Of a stretch of 64,000 bases of DNA, positions 15,409 to 23,852 are shown in pieces. Where the stretch lies: assembly GCF_041893525.1 (NCBI RefSeq), contig NZ_CP169068.1. One strand, given 5' to 3'. Every line of letters starts with the position of its first letter. The stretch's first letter is position 1. The DNA is from Phaeobacter bryozoorum (GTDB lineage Bacteria > Pseudomonadota > Alphaproteobacteria > Rhodobacterales > Rhodobacteraceae). Under the pieces are notes generated by a model. That model worked only from the letters and a program-made list of their open reading frames with translations, was not told the origin of the DNA and did no database searches. Made by a program: the position numbers and the translations under genes.

Positions 15409-15953
15409 TGGGCGATCCCAGAGACGAGCTGGTGGACCACCTTGGTGCCATGCGTGCGTTTGCCATCAGTCTGACCCGGAATACGGCCATGGCCGATGAT
15501 CTGGTGCAGGATACCTTGGTTAAAGCCTGGACCAATATCGACAAATTCGAGGAAGGCTCCAATATGCGGGCCTGGCTCTTTACGATCCTGCGCAACACGT
15601 ATTACTCTCTACGCCGTAAACGCCGCCGCGAGGTGGAGGACGGCGATGGCGTCCTGTCCGAGCAGCTTTCGCAGAAACCTGATCATGACGGGCGCCTGAA
15701 CATGCGCGATTTCAACAAAGCTTTCGAACAGCTGAACGATGAACAGCGCGAGGCGCTGATCCTGGTTGGCGCCGGCGGGTTCTCTTATGAGGAGGCCGCA
15801 GAAACCTGCGGCGTCAAGGTCGGCACGATCAAGAGCCGGGTGAACAGAGGCCGGGCGCGGTTGGCCGAGCTGATGAATCTGAGCGAAAACGAGCCGCTGG
15901 AGCTGACCGACACCGTAACTGCAGGCATCGTGTCGCAGCAAAGCGTGGCCTGA
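15408..15953 (+). CDS. ecfG: ECF sigma factor EcfG (general stress response)
   Basis: A 181-residue ECF sigma factor of the EcfG class. Region 2 spans about 10-75 (ADDLVQDTLVKAW, then GSNMRAWLFTILRN) and region 4 about 100-160 (EQREALILVGAGGFSYEEAAE, then VGTIKSRVNRGRARL). It directs polymerase to GGAAC-N16/17-CGTT promoters, nine of which I read within this window. It sits between nepR and the kinase gene in one operon, one base apart from each. Confidence 0.95.
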   Translation: MGDPRDELVDHLGAMRAFAISLTRNTAMADDLVQDTLVKAWTNIDKFEEGSNMRAWLFTILRNTYYSLRRKRRREVEDGDGVLSEQLSQKPDHDGRLNMRDFNKAFEQLNDEQREALILVGAGGFSYEEAAETCGVKVGTIKSRVNRGRARLAELMNLSENEPLELTDTVTAGIVSQQSVA

Positions 15954-15954
15954 T

Positions 15955-17733
15955 ATGAAACTGGGGCGGGCACTGGCTGGCGGGCTGTTTTTTCGGCTCG
16001 CCGCTCTCATGACCTTGGCATTGCTGCCATTGGGCATGATTGCCATCTATCAGACCTACACGGTGATAGATGAGGCCGCGCGCCTGTCCCGGATGGCCAT
16101 TCTTGCCCGCACCGAACGGGCCGCTATGGGAGAGCGGGAGCTGTTGCAACGCACCGGCGGCGCCGCTGACGCCCTGGCGGCGGCCACCCTGCCGCTGCGC
16201 AATCAGCCAGCGGCCTGCAATCTCGCCCTGGCCACCTTTGTCAAAGCGCAGCCGACCTATTCCTTTGCGGGCCTTGTCACGCCCGAGGGGCAGCCGGTCT
16301 GCAGTTCCAAGGATGTGGGCGCCGCGATCGCCGAAACAGCATTTTTTGCAAAAGCGGTCGCGCGCGGCGCGCTGACCTATGGGGTGGGGCGCAGCCTTGA
16401 TGGAAATGGGGATTTCGAACTCTCATTGACAACGCCGGTTCGCGAAGGTGGCGAAATCGTCGGCTATCTGACCCTCGCCATTCCGAAAAGATTGACCAGC
16501 GCGTTTTTCACCGAGAGCTGGCAGCTGGAAGGCATCCGTTTTGCCACAATTGATCGGGACGGCGATATCCTGTCCTCTTCGGAGCCGCTGCCTCAGGCCG
16601 GGTTGATGCTGCCCCAGACACCCGCGCAGTCGGATCTGATCAGGCGGTCTGGCGACACGTTCTTTGCAATGTCAAAATCCCAGGAAGAACGGTTCTTCGC
16701 GGTGAGCGACATCGTTCCGGGCGAGGTCGCCGTTGTGGGAAGCTGGCCAGCTGCACAGGCGCAGATGGCAACAGGCATGGGCGGCTGGGCCTTCACCCTG
16801 GCCTTTCCGGTGTTGATGTGGCTCGCAGGCATGGTCGTCGGCGTATTTGGCCTGCATCGTCTTGTTATCCGCCATCTCAGTGACCTGCGCGCAGCCATGA
16901 GGCGCTATGCACTAGGCGAGCGGAAACAGGCCCAGCTGGATCTGCTGAACCCGCCGCGCGAATTTGCCGAGGCCCAGCAGTCCTTCAACCGCATGGTGAT
17001 GATCCTCAGCAAGGCCGAAGAACGCCGGGAGATCGACCTGCGCGAGAAAACCGTGCTCCTGCGCGAGGTGCATCACCGGGTAAAGAACAACCTCCAGCTC
17101 ATCGCCTCGATCATGAACATGCAGGCAAGATCGGCGCGCTCGGACGAGGCGCGCAACGTGCTTGCCCAGCTTCAGCGCCGGGTGCGTGGGCTGGCGGCAA
17201 TTCACCGGTCCCTGAACACCAATCCAGATGTCACCACCGTGGATGCGGCCGAGCTTATTACGGCTCTGGCCAAGGAGATTGCCTCCCTGTCGCATGGGCG
17301 CGATGGCGCTGTCGCCATCGAAACAGATCTGGCCTCGGTCCAGCTTAATCAGGACGATGCGGTGAATTTGTCGATGCTGGTGGCCGAAACGCTCACCAAT
17401 GCTGTCAGATTTGCGGGTGTAGACGGCGACGGGCGACGCGTTGTTGGTGTCTCCTTTGCCGAACAGGAAGGCGGCTACTGTCGTCTTACCATCCGCAACG
17501 CGCTGGGCCCGCAGAACGGGGCCGAAAGCGAAGAGCGCCAGTTCACCAGCGGGCTCGGCGCACGGCTTATCAAGGCCTTCGTCGCACAGCTCGAGGGTGA
17601 GGCCAAGACGACGGAAACAGAAACAGAATTTACCTATGAGGTCGTCTTTCCGCATAGCGACGACACGGCGGCACAGGGGCTTGCGGAAAAAAGGGGTGCG
17701 AACGACAATGCCGACCTGCGAAACACAGGATGA
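15955..17733 (+). CDS. membrane sensor histidine kinase, HisKA_2 (PhyR-kinase type)
   Basis: A 592-residue kinase. One N-terminal transmembrane helix (about 15-35) and a second near 280-305 enclose a periplasmic Cache-like sensor. A short HAMP-like linker leads to a HisKA_2 dimerisation domain with EVHHRVKNNLQ; His373/His374 lie there and the second is the likely phosphoacceptor. A HATPase domain follows (AETLTNAVRFA N-box, SGLGARLIKAF). HisKA_2/HWE kinases are the known activators of PhyR, and co-transcription with nepR-ecfG supports that role. The signal sensed is unknown. Its 3' end overlaps the next gene by 26 bases. Confidence 0.9.
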   Translation: MKLGRALAGGLFFRLAALMTLALLPLGMIAIYQTYTVIDEAARLSRMAILARTERAAMGERELLQRTGGAADALAAATLPLRNQPAACNLALATFVKAQPTYSFAGLVTPEGQPVCSSKDVGAAIAETAFFAKAVARGALTYGVGRSLDGNGDFELSLTTPVREGGEIVGYLTLAIPKRLTSAFFTESWQLEGIRFATIDRDGDILSSSEPLPQAGLMLPQTPAQSDLIRRSGDTFFAMSKSQEERFFAVSDIVPGEVAVVGSWPAAQAQMATGMGGWAFTLAFPVLMWLAGMVVGVFGLHRLVIRHLSDLRAAMRRYALGERKQAQLDLLNPPREFAEAQQSFNRMVMILSKAEERREIDLREKTVLLREVHHRVKNNLQLIASIMNMQARSARSDEARNVLAQLQRRVRGLAAIHRSLNTNPDVTTVDAAELITALAKEIASLSHGRDGAVAIETDLASVQLNQDDAVNLSMLVAETLTNAVRFAGVDGDGRRVVGVSFAEQEGGYCRLTIRNALGPQNGAESEERQFTSGLGARLIKAFVAQLEGEAKTTETETEFTYEVVFPHSDDTAAQGLAEKRGANDNADLRNTG

Positions 17734-19258
17734 CGCGGCGACGGATCCAGAGGTCTTTGAGGTTCTGGTGACCGCTGCCGAGGCATGGCCTGCGTTTGAG
17801 CGGGCGGTGCTCAGCGCCAAAACAGAGGTGCGTGCCAGTTTCCGTATCTTCGACTTCTCTACCGCATTGCTGAGCGACGAGGCGCGCGCCATCGGCGACA
17901 CATGGGCGGATCTGGTCGAACATGTGGTTGCCCGAGGTGTCCATTTTCATCTGGTTGTCAGCGATTTCGACCCGGTGATGGGCCAGGAGCTGCATCAGAA
18001 AACCAAAAGCACCGTGGCGCAGGCGCAGGAAATCGCCGTGCGCCTTGCGCGCCGCGCGACCGATGATCCGGTCGGTGACCTTCATGTCGAGGGCGCGCTG
18101 CATCCGGCGCGGGCAGGTTTGTTGCCACGGTTGGCCTTTGGCCCGTTCATCAAGATGAAGAAGAACAAGATCTCGGACCGCAGGCCAACCGGACCAGCAG
18201 GCGCCACCGGGTTCCCCAGTCGTGGCCTGTCCGATACCCCCGACGATGGTCTTCTTCCCGAAGTGCGCCCGGTCACCCACCATCAGAAGCTGGCGGTGAT
18301 TGACGAAACCCTACTCTATGTCGGCGGGCTGGATCTCAACGAGCGCCGCCGCGATACGCTGGAGCATGATGAGCCGTCACAGCAGACCTGGGCAGATGTC
18401 CAGGTGCTGGTCAGCGGCCCCGAGGCCCGCGAGGCCGCGCAGCATTTGCGGCATTTTCAACGCTATGTCGCGGGCAAGGAACACCCGCCTGAAGGCAAAT
18501 TGATCCGCCGGACGATTTCCGCGCCGCGTCGTTTCGGATTCTGGGCGCTGTCCCCCCGCACGGTATTGCGCGAGATCGAAGAGGATTATCTCGCCGCCTT
18601 CGAACGCGCCGAACATCTGATCTATCTCGAAACCCAGTTTCTGCGCTCCAGCGTACTGGCCGACGGGCTTGCCGCTGCCGCCAGACGTAACCCGGACCTC
18701 TCTCTTATTCTGGTGCTGCCCGCGCTGCCCGATGATGTGGCTTTTGAGGGCAACCGGGATCTGGATGCGCGCTATGGTATGGCCTTGCAGGGGCAGGCGC
18801 TGGACACATTGCAAGCAGCTTTTGGCAGCCGCGCGACCATCGCCAGCCCGGTACAGCCGATCCTGGCCGATCGCGAGGCGCCCTCAGTGCTGGCAGGCTC
18901 ACCTGTGATCTATGTCCACAGCAAGGTGCTGATTGTTGACGATAGTTTTGCGATGGTCGGGTCTGCGAACATGAACGGGCGGTCGATGCGCTGGGACACT
19001 GAGGTGGCGCTGCGCATCACCCGCAAGGACCGCGTGGCCGAAACCTGGCGCGCGATGTGCAACCACTGGTGGGATCAGGGCCAGATGCCGGATGAGGCGC
19101 GCAGGCTGGAGACAGCGTCGGACTGGTGGCGCGCAGAAGTCGCACGCAATGGCCTGCGCCTGCCGGAGTCGCGCAACGGCTTTCTGGTGCCCCATGATCC
19201 GGACAAAATGGCCGATCTTCAGCAGCCCCTTCCGGGCGCGACCGAGGATGTGGTCTGA
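17708..19258 (+). CDS. phospholipase D-superfamily protein in the stress operon
   Basis: A 516-residue PLD-superfamily enzyme with two HKD motifs: THHQKLAVIDE (about residue 195) and VHSKVLIVDDSF (about residue 408), each followed by a glycine-serine-rich turn (VGGLDLN, GSANMN). Both are intact, so it should be active as a phosphodiesterase or transphosphatidylase. No signal peptide or membrane helix is evident, unlike most cardiolipin synthases, so it looks cytosolic or peripheral. The ATG at 17708 lies inside the kinase gene, indicating translational coupling. Placement in the nepR-ecfG operon suggests lipid remodelling under stress; this is inference. Confidence 0.85.
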   Translation: MPTCETQDDAATDPEVFEVLVTAAEAWPAFERAVLSAKTEVRASFRIFDFSTALLSDEARAIGDTWADLVEHVVARGVHFHLVVSDFDPVMGQELHQKTKSTVAQAQEIAVRLARRATDDPVGDLHVEGALHPARAGLLPRLAFGPFIKMKKNKISDRRPTGPAGATGFPSRGLSDTPDDGLLPEVRPVTHHQKLAVIDETLLYVGGLDLNERRRDTLEHDEPSQQTWADVQVLVSGPEAREAAQHLRHFQRYVAGKEHPPEGKLIRRTISAPRRFGFWALSPRTVLREIEEDYLAAFERAEHLIYLETQFLRSSVLADGLAAAARRNPDLSLILVLPALPDDVAFEGNRDLDARYGMALQGQALDTLQAAFGSRATIASPVQPILADREAPSVLAGSPVIYVHSKVLIVDDSFAMVGSANMNGRSMRWDTEVALRITRKDRVAETWRAMCNHWWDQGQMPDEARRLETASDWWRAEVARNGLRLPESRNGFLVPHDPDKMADLQQPLPGATEDVV

Positions 19259-19331
19259 CCCGACGGGATGACAGGGCCTGATGGCGCGACTGGGGCGCGC
19301 AGGCGGCGGCCCGGTGGCCCGGTGGTCTGGC

Positions 19332-20354
19332 TCAACTTGGCTGGGTATCGGGGCCTTGTGACCGGCGTGCCTCTGAGGAGGCGCGAAGCAACTGACCGGC
19401 CCACAGCAACGTCGGCAGCGCCACGATCGCGCCCACCGGACCCCAGATCCACAGGCCAAAGACAATTGCGAGAAACACCACCAGCGGGCTCAGATGTAGC
19501 TGATGACCGACAAAAGCCGGGGTGACAAACTGCGCCTCGATAAGGTTCAGCCCAAGGAACAATGCCGGCGGCAGCAGCGCCGCCGCACCGCCAAGCTGGG
19601 TCATCCCGACGAATGTCAGGCCGGTGATCATCATCAACGGGCCGAGATACAGGATGAAGTTCAGCAGCATGGCCGCCAGCCCCCAGATCAGCGCGCTGTC
19701 GATGCCGATCACGGCAAGGCCGATTGCGGTGGCGACACCAAGCCCTGCGTTGACGATCGTCACAGCAGCGAAGTAGCGCGCCACCTCATGTTCCGCGCGG
19801 TAGAGCCGTTTGCCCAATGCCCCCGCAGCAGCATAGATATCCGTACGTGTCAGCACGAAGAAGAACAGCGTGCCGATGAAGATAAACACCTGCGCACCAA
19901 AGTTGGGCGCCACCCAGAGCGCATCCATCAGCGTCGGAAACCCGCTGGCCACATCCGCCTCGGCGCCGCGTGTCCCGACGGTTTGTTCAATCTCCTGGCT
20001 GATGGCTTCGATGCCGCGCAGGAGGCCGGACATCATGTAGACCCAGCTTTTGATTTCACGTTTGATTTTGGGGAGATCTTCAACAACGCCCGAGATCAGA
20101 GGCTCCAGCGACAGGAATAGCAGCACGATGATGGCGCAGGAGAATAGCAGAAGGCTGCTCGCGACGATCACGCGGGCCACGCCAATGCCCTGTAGCCGGT
20201 CGGCAATCGGTGAGACGACAATTCCCACCACCACGGCAAATATGATGGGCGCAAGGATCGGTTTGGATACATAGAGTGCAAGGCCGAGGGCAAGCGCCGT
20301 CAGAATGAGCAGCATCATGCGCGCCGCACGGTCGGACAGCATCGAATTGAGCAT
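19332..20354 (-). CDS. AI-2E family (PerM/YdiK-type) membrane transporter
   Basis: A 340-residue protein with about 7-8 membrane helices and the AI-2E signature near the C terminus (LGLNLIEAQFVTPAFVGHQLHLSPLVV, then WGPVGAIVALP). Family members export diverse small solutes; some act as sodium/proton antiporters, and only a few are tied to autoinducer-2. It lies 62 bp downstream of the DUF3618 gene and is probably the last gene of the stress operon starting at 22102. Confidence 0.85.
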   Translation of the reverse strand: MLNSMLSDRAARMMLLILTALALGLALYVSKPILAPIIFAVVVGIVVSPIADRLQGIGVARVIVASSLLLFSCAIIVLLFLSLEPLISGVVEDLPKIKREIKSWVYMMSGLLRGIEAISQEIEQTVGTRGAEADVASGFPTLMDALWVAPNFGAQVFIFIGTLFFFVLTRTDIYAAAGALGKRLYRAEHEVARYFAAVTIVNAGLGVATAIGLAVIGIDSALIWGLAAMLLNFILYLGPLMMITGLTFVGMTQLGGAAALLPPALFLGLNLIEAQFVTPAFVGHQLHLSPLVVFLAIVFGLWIWGPVGAIVALPTLLWAGQLLRASSEARRSQGPDTQPS

Positions 20355-20416
20355 GGCGAATGGCCTTGTCTGAGAGAAAACCCTCCGGCCCGGTCGGGCC
20401 AGAGGGGAGGTTAGCG

Positions 20417-21169
20417 TCAGTTCAGCGAGGCTTCCAGCGCCTCGCGGCCTTGGCTGAGCTGGTCGTGCAGCGCGGTCTCGCCTTTGTTGGCCAGCTTGCG
20501 TAACTCCTGTTGCAGGGTGTCGCGCGCCTCAGCCATCAGGGCGTCGCGTTTGGCGCCCAGCAGTTCATCTTCCTGCCGGGTTTGCGGCAGCAGGGCCGCG
20601 ACAATCGCACCAAGGCCAAAGGCGAGACCGCCGGCAACCAGTGGCTGCGCTGCGATGCCATCCTGTGACGCGCGGCTGAGCTTTGCGGCTCTGCGTTCCA
20701 GTTCTTCCTGGATCTGGATCGCTGAAAGACGTGCCTTTCGCACCTGCTTGCGCGCTTTGGGAGGCAGTTTGTCCAGCCCGTGGTCCAGCGCCGCACGCAG
20801 ACGCCTGGCGCTGGGGCTTTTGCGCTGGCCCGCATCGGGGCTGGGCACGTGAGCCATCTCAGCGCTGGTCGCCGCGGCCACCGGTCCCGCCGGTTGCGCT
20901 TGTCCTTCCGGATCACGTCGCTTGCCGGCTCCCGACATCAGCAGCGCGATGCCGGTGCCGACGAGCGCCAGCGCGGCCGGGTTGGCACGCGCGGTCGACC
21001 ACAGCTGCTGCGAAATCTCACCGCCATATTGCGATGCGGTTGCAGAAACTTCCGTCGCGATGCGCTCCGGCGACAGGCTCGCCGCCAATGTGTCGAGGGA
21101 TTTGGACAGCGCCACGCGGTCACGGGCGATTTCGGTCTCAAGCTCGGTCAGATCGGTATCATTAGACAT
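20417..21169 (-). CDS. DUF3618-type envelope stress protein
   Basis: A 250-residue protein. The N-terminal DUF3618 segment (DLTELETEIARDRVALSKSLDTL) is amphipathic, a first hydrophobic helix lies near 75-92 and a second near 175-195 (PLVAGGLAFGLGAIVAALL), and the C terminus is a charged helix (EARDTLQQELRKLANKGE) likely to form a coiled coil. The function is unknown. It overlaps the holin-like gene by 8 bases; the pair commonly occurs together in alphaproteobacteria and is expected to act at the inner membrane. Confidence 0.8.
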   Translation of the reverse strand: MSNDTDLTELETEIARDRVALSKSLDTLAASLSPERIATEVSATASQYGGEISQQLWSTARANPAALALVGTGIALLMSGAGKRRDPEGQAQPAGPVAAATSAEMAHVPSPDAGQRKSPSARRLRAALDHGLDKLPPKARKQVRKARLSAIQIQEELERRAAKLSRASQDGIAAQPLVAGGLAFGLGAIVAALLPQTRQEDELLGAKRDALMAEARDTLQQELRKLANKGETALHDQLSQGREALEASLN

Positions 21170-21572
21170 GGCGTGTGGTCTCCTTCAAGGTCTTGAGGTC
21201 GCGTTGCACGTTCCGCAGGCTGCGATCCGGCATAAGGGCTGAGGGTGACAGGCGGTTGACGCCCAGCATCACCAGCCCCACGGCAAGGGCGATCAACGGC
21301 CCGCCGACGATCAGCGCGGCGGTCCCGACGCTAAGGCCCATAGCGGTGATCGCGGCGACAAGCGCGGCTGCAAGGACATGCAGCCCCACAATGGCCAGCA
21401 CGGCACCCACCGCGATCATCGCGATGGCAACACCGGCGCGCGACAGGTTGCGCGACAGTTCTGCCCGCGCCAGTCGCAACTCGTCCTGTACCAGCTGCGA
21501 CATCTGTTTGAGCACGGTCACCAGCAGTCCCGGCGCCTGTGACGGGCTGGCAGAGGTGTTCTGATCTTCCAT
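21162..21572 (-). CDS. holin-superfamily-like (DUF1469-type) membrane protein
   Basis: A 136-residue protein with an amphipathic N-terminal helix (LVQDELRLARAELSRNL) and two long hydrophobic helices (about 48-75 and 80-105). This is the Phage_holin_3_6/YqjE layout. Despite the family name no prophage is present. YqjE-like proteins sit with YqjD-like partners in stress operons, as here. The ATG at 21572 overlaps the upstream stop by one base; a GTG one codon earlier is possible. Confidence 0.8.
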   Translation of the reverse strand: MEDQNTSASPSQAPGLLVTVLKQMSQLVQDELRLARAELSRNLSRAGVAIAMIAVGAVLAIVGLHVLAAALVAAITAMGLSVGTAALIVGGPLIALAVGLVMLGVNRLSPSALMPDRSLRNVQRDLKTLKETTRHV

Positions 21573-22102
21573 CACGAAACCCTCCGCGTCGGGCTCTGCG
21601 TCATGCCGCCACGGCTGTAGTCACTGTCGCTGGCCGGGGAGCCGTCACCGGTCTCATAGGCGGCCCATGGGTCGCCTGTTGCGTCATCGGCGACGGCGCG
21701 GCCCGTCGTGGCGTCCGGGGCTGTCGACTTCAGGAACCGGGTTGCGGCAAAGCCGAGAAGCGCAGCCCCCCCAAGAAACAGCATCGGGTTCTTGCGGGCA
21801 AAAGCGCCGGTATCGCGTAGTACTTTTTCCAGATCGGCTGTCCGGATGGTATCCGCAACCTGCTCCAGCCCCTGAGCCAGCTGCTGGGCGGCCTGAGCTT
21901 GAAGCGAGCCTTGCGGCAGCTCGGAGGCAGCGGCATCAGCAGCACGCGCAACGGCGGCGGCCTCACCTGCGGCTTTGCTCTGGGCTTGCTCCGCGCGTGC
22001 TCTGGCCTCGCTGCGCAGCGTCTCCTGCGCCTGTTCCGCGAGTTCCGTCGCATGTGTCTTGGCGCGCTCGATGTGGCGTGAAGTCGTGTGTTGTTCGGTC
22101 AT
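21572..22102 (-). CDS. YqjD/DUF883-like membrane-anchored protein, first gene of the stress operon
   Basis: A 176-residue protein. A long Ala/Gln/Glu-rich helical region (about 10-95) with heptad character is followed by one hydrophobic segment (NPMLFLGGAALLGFAATRFL) and a disordered acidic tail ending in TRRVS. This resembles the ElaB/YqjD layout with an extension. The start at 22102 is chosen because GGGAGAGGCAC precedes it. A consensus EcfG promoter lies about 40-60 bp upstream, so it and the next three genes form a stress operon. Confidence 0.75.
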   Translation of the reverse strand: MTEQHTTSRHIERAKTHATELAEQAQETLRSEARARAEQAQSKAAGEAAAVARAADAAASELPQGSLQAQAAQQLAQGLEQVADTIRTADLEKVLRDTGAFARKNPMLFLGGAALLGFAATRFLKSTAPDATTGRAVADDATGDPWAAYETGDGSPASDSDYSRGGMTQSPTRRVS

Positions 22103-22139
22103 GTGCCTCTCCCGTTCTGTTTGGATGGCTTGTGATCCC

Positions 22140-22164
22140 AACGCGGCCTGCGACGGTTGGTTCC
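22140..22164 (-). promoter_or_regulatory. EcfG-type promoter of the YqjD/holin/DUF3618 operon
   Basis: On the minus strand GGAAC (22164-22160), 16 bases, CGTT (22143-22140) lies about 40 bp upstream of the start at 22102. It matches the consensus perfectly. Confidence 0.85.
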
Positions 22165-22303
22165 CGATCTCTCTGGACTTCTGTCTGTTCCAACTAGCGG
22201 TGCCCAACGCGCGATCATGAACGCCGATATGGCAGCGTCCTCTGGGACGCGGACTCCAGAGCAGTCTTCGCGATCGGCGACAGCGCACCGGCGGAGTTTT
22301 CCG

Positions 22304-22328
22304 GGAACCAAGCCGATACCGGCACGTT
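22304..22328 (+). promoter_or_regulatory. EcfG-type promoter of csbD
   Basis: GGAAC (22304-22308), 16 bases, CGTT (22325-22328) lies 38 bp upstream of the csbD ATG at 22366. It matches the consensus perfectly. Confidence 0.85.
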
Positions 22329-22365
22329 GACTAGGCGACGATACCCAAATGACAGGAGCCAAGAC

Positions 22366-22563
22366 ATGAACGAGCAACAGATCAAAGGGAACTGGGCAAC
22401 CCTGAAGGGCAAATTCCATGAGGCCTATGGCGATTTGACAGATGATGATGTCGAGAAGGCCAAGGGCGACCGCGAACAGCTGCTTGGCCTGTTGCAAACA
22501 AAATATGGCAAGGCCCGCGAAGAAGCTGAGCGCGAGTTGGATAAGTTCTTCGCCTCAGTCTGA
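22366..22563 (+). CDS. csbD: CsbD-family general stress protein
   Basis: A 65-residue CsbD-like protein (QIKGNWATLKGKFHEAYGDLTDDDV, then a charged helix EEAERELDKFF). Members are small hydrophilic proteins strongly induced by general stress in many bacteria; the molecular function is unknown. The ATG at 22366 follows CAGGAGCC. It has its own EcfG promoter and may be co-transcribed with the flavin-binding stress protein 107 bp downstream. Confidence 0.92.
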   Translation: MNEQQIKGNWATLKGKFHEAYGDLTDDDVEKAKGDREQLLGLLQTKYGKAREEAERELDKFFASV

Positions 22564-22670
22564 CCCCTCCATCTGATGTCCTGTGGTTTGGCTGCCGGAC
22601 AGGCGGCCGCAAACTGCGCGGGGTGACACTCCGACCCCGCCTATCGAATTGAGACGAAAGGAATTTTGAC

Positions 22671-23180
22671 ATGGCACGACAGACCGAAACCCAGCAGGAG
22701 GCGATCTCTCAACTGTGGCACCAGCTGGAGAAACGCCGCACTTCGATGCTGGCTGTGCGTGACAGCGACCAGCATCCGCAGCCGATGACGCATTTCGCGG
22801 ATGCAGAGAATGGCGCGATCTGGTTCATCAGCTCCTCCGACAGCGATCTGGTCCGGGCAATCGGCCTTGGTGCCGACGCCCAGTTGACCCTTGTCTCTGA
22901 CGGTCAGGATTATCACGCAAGCGTGCGCGGACCGCTGGAGGTCACCAATGACACCGATAAGCTCGATGAGTTGTGGAGCTTTGCCGTCGGCGCCTGGTTT
23001 GAAAAGGGCCGTGACGACCCCAAGGTGACATTGCTCAAGATGACCCCGCGTGAAGCAGCGGTCTGGGCCTCGCAGGGCAACGCCGTTCTGGTCGGCCTGA
23101 AGCTGCTGCGCGCCAGCCTGAGCGAGACCGAGGGCCATCCGGATGTCGGCGTGCACCACGTGCTTCAGCTCAATGCCTGA
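22671..23180 (+). CDS. pyridoxamine-5'-phosphate-oxidase-fold general stress protein
   Basis: A 169-residue split-barrel flavin-binding protein of the general stress protein 26 type (RTSMLAVRDSDQHPQPMTHF, then WFISSSDSDLVRAIG). It is shorter than true PdxH and lacks its C-terminal segment, so it is not a vitamin B6 biosynthetic oxidase. FMN or a deazaflavin is the likely ligand. GAAAGGAATTTTGAC precedes the ATG. No EcfG motif lies between it and csbD, so read-through from csbD is likely. A strong terminator follows at 23205-23243. Confidence 0.85.
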   Translation: MARQTETQQEAISQLWHQLEKRRTSMLAVRDSDQHPQPMTHFADAENGAIWFISSSDSDLVRAIGLGADAQLTLVSDGQDYHASVRGPLEVTNDTDKLDELWSFAVGAWFEKGRDDPKVTLLKMTPREAAVWASQGNAVLVGLKLLRASLSETEGHPDVGVHHVLQLNA

Positions 23181-23204
23181 TCGTCAGCACGTCGCGCGAT
23201 CACG

Positions 23205-23243
23205 AAAAATGGCGCTGTTCCGTGTTGGGGCAGCGCCATTTTT
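23205..23243. terminator. bidirectional terminator
   Basis: A 13-bp stem (AAAAATGGCGCTG and complement) with a 13-base loop and T-runs on both sides lies between convergent genes. Confidence 0.88.
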
Positions 23244-23271
23244 TAACGTTTCAGCCTTCGGTCAGATGTGT

Positions 23272-23457
23272 TTATGCCTTTCGCGCGCGGGGGCCGAAGA
23301 GCAGCCAGCAGATGAAGCCAAGGATCGGCAGGATCAGCACGAAAACAACCCAGATGACTTTCTTGCCGGTGCCTGCGTTGGACCCGACAATCGACACGAT
23401 TGCCCAGATGGATAGCAGCAGGACGATCAGCCCGCCGATGCCAGCATATTCTACCAT
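23272..23457 (-). CDS. PLDc_N-type small membrane protein
   Basis: A 61-residue protein of two transmembrane helices: VEYAGIGGLIVLLLSIW and KVIWVVFVLILPILGFICWLLFG, ending GPRARKA. The second helix with PILGFICWLLFGP is the PLDc_N (cardiolipin synthase N-terminal) signature. There is no catalytic domain, so it is a stand-alone membrane domain of unknown role. It follows the 87-residue stress gene by 33 bp and probably shares its EcfG promoter. Confidence 0.85.
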   Translation of the reverse strand: MVEYAGIGGLIVLLLSIWAIVSIVGSNAGTGKKVIWVVFVLILPILGFICWLLFGPRARKA

Positions 23458-23490
23458 ATATAATCTCTCCTTGTTGGCGTATGGGCGCGG

Positions 23491-23754
23491 TCAGGCGCTG
23501 CGCAGCGCCTCGATCAGCGCGTCCTTGTTCATAGTCGAGCGCCCGTCGATATCCAGCTCGCGGGCGCGGTCCATCAGCTCGTCTTTGGTCCAATCCTCAT
23601 ATGGGGGCGCCTTACCGCCCTTTTCAGATGGGGACATGTCATCATTTGCCTGCGCGTTGGCTATGGCGGCAGCCTTCGACTTACCATAGCCCTTGTCGCG
23701 CAGAGCCTCATAGGTGTCTTCCTTCTTGATGGATGCGCTGTGATCGTCGGCCAT
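23491..23754 (-). CDS. small Rho-N/SAP-like stress protein
   Basis: An 87-residue hydrophilic protein. The first half (DTYEALRDKGYGKSKAAAIANAQAN) resembles DUF7218-like stress peptides, and the second half (WTKDELMDRARELDIDGRSTMNKDALIEALR) is a Rho-N/SAP-type helix-extended-helix that often binds nucleic acid. The start at 23754 follows AAAGAGGAGCACCCC. A consensus EcfG promoter lies 25-50 bp upstream. A DNA- or RNA-binding role in stressed cells is inferred. Confidence 0.75.
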   Translation of the reverse strand: MADDHSASIKKEDTYEALRDKGYGKSKAAAIANAQANDDMSPSEKGGKAPPYEDWTKDELMDRARELDIDGRSTMNKDALIEALRSA

Positions 23755-23778
23755 GGGGTGCTCCTCTTTTCCAAGCGC

Positions 23779-23804
23779 AACGCAGAACCTGAATAAATTG
23801 TTCC
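23779..23804 (-). promoter_or_regulatory. EcfG-type promoter of the Rho-N/SAP-like gene
   Basis: On the minus strand GGAAC (23804-23800), 17 bases, CGTT (23782-23779): a perfect match 25 bp upstream of the start at 23754. Confidence 0.85.
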
Positions 23805-23852
23805 GCCATCTCATATTGCCGCATTGCCATCTGGCCGTGGCGACTGGCGTCA

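Noticed and set aside
21162..21572. Holin-like gene as a sign of a prophage
   Set aside because: No other phage gene is nearby. The partners are YqjD-like and DUF3618 genes under an EcfG promoter, so it is a cellular stress gene.
23272..23457. Cardiolipin synthase
   Set aside because: Only the N-terminal membrane domain is present; there are no HKD motifs and only 61 residues.
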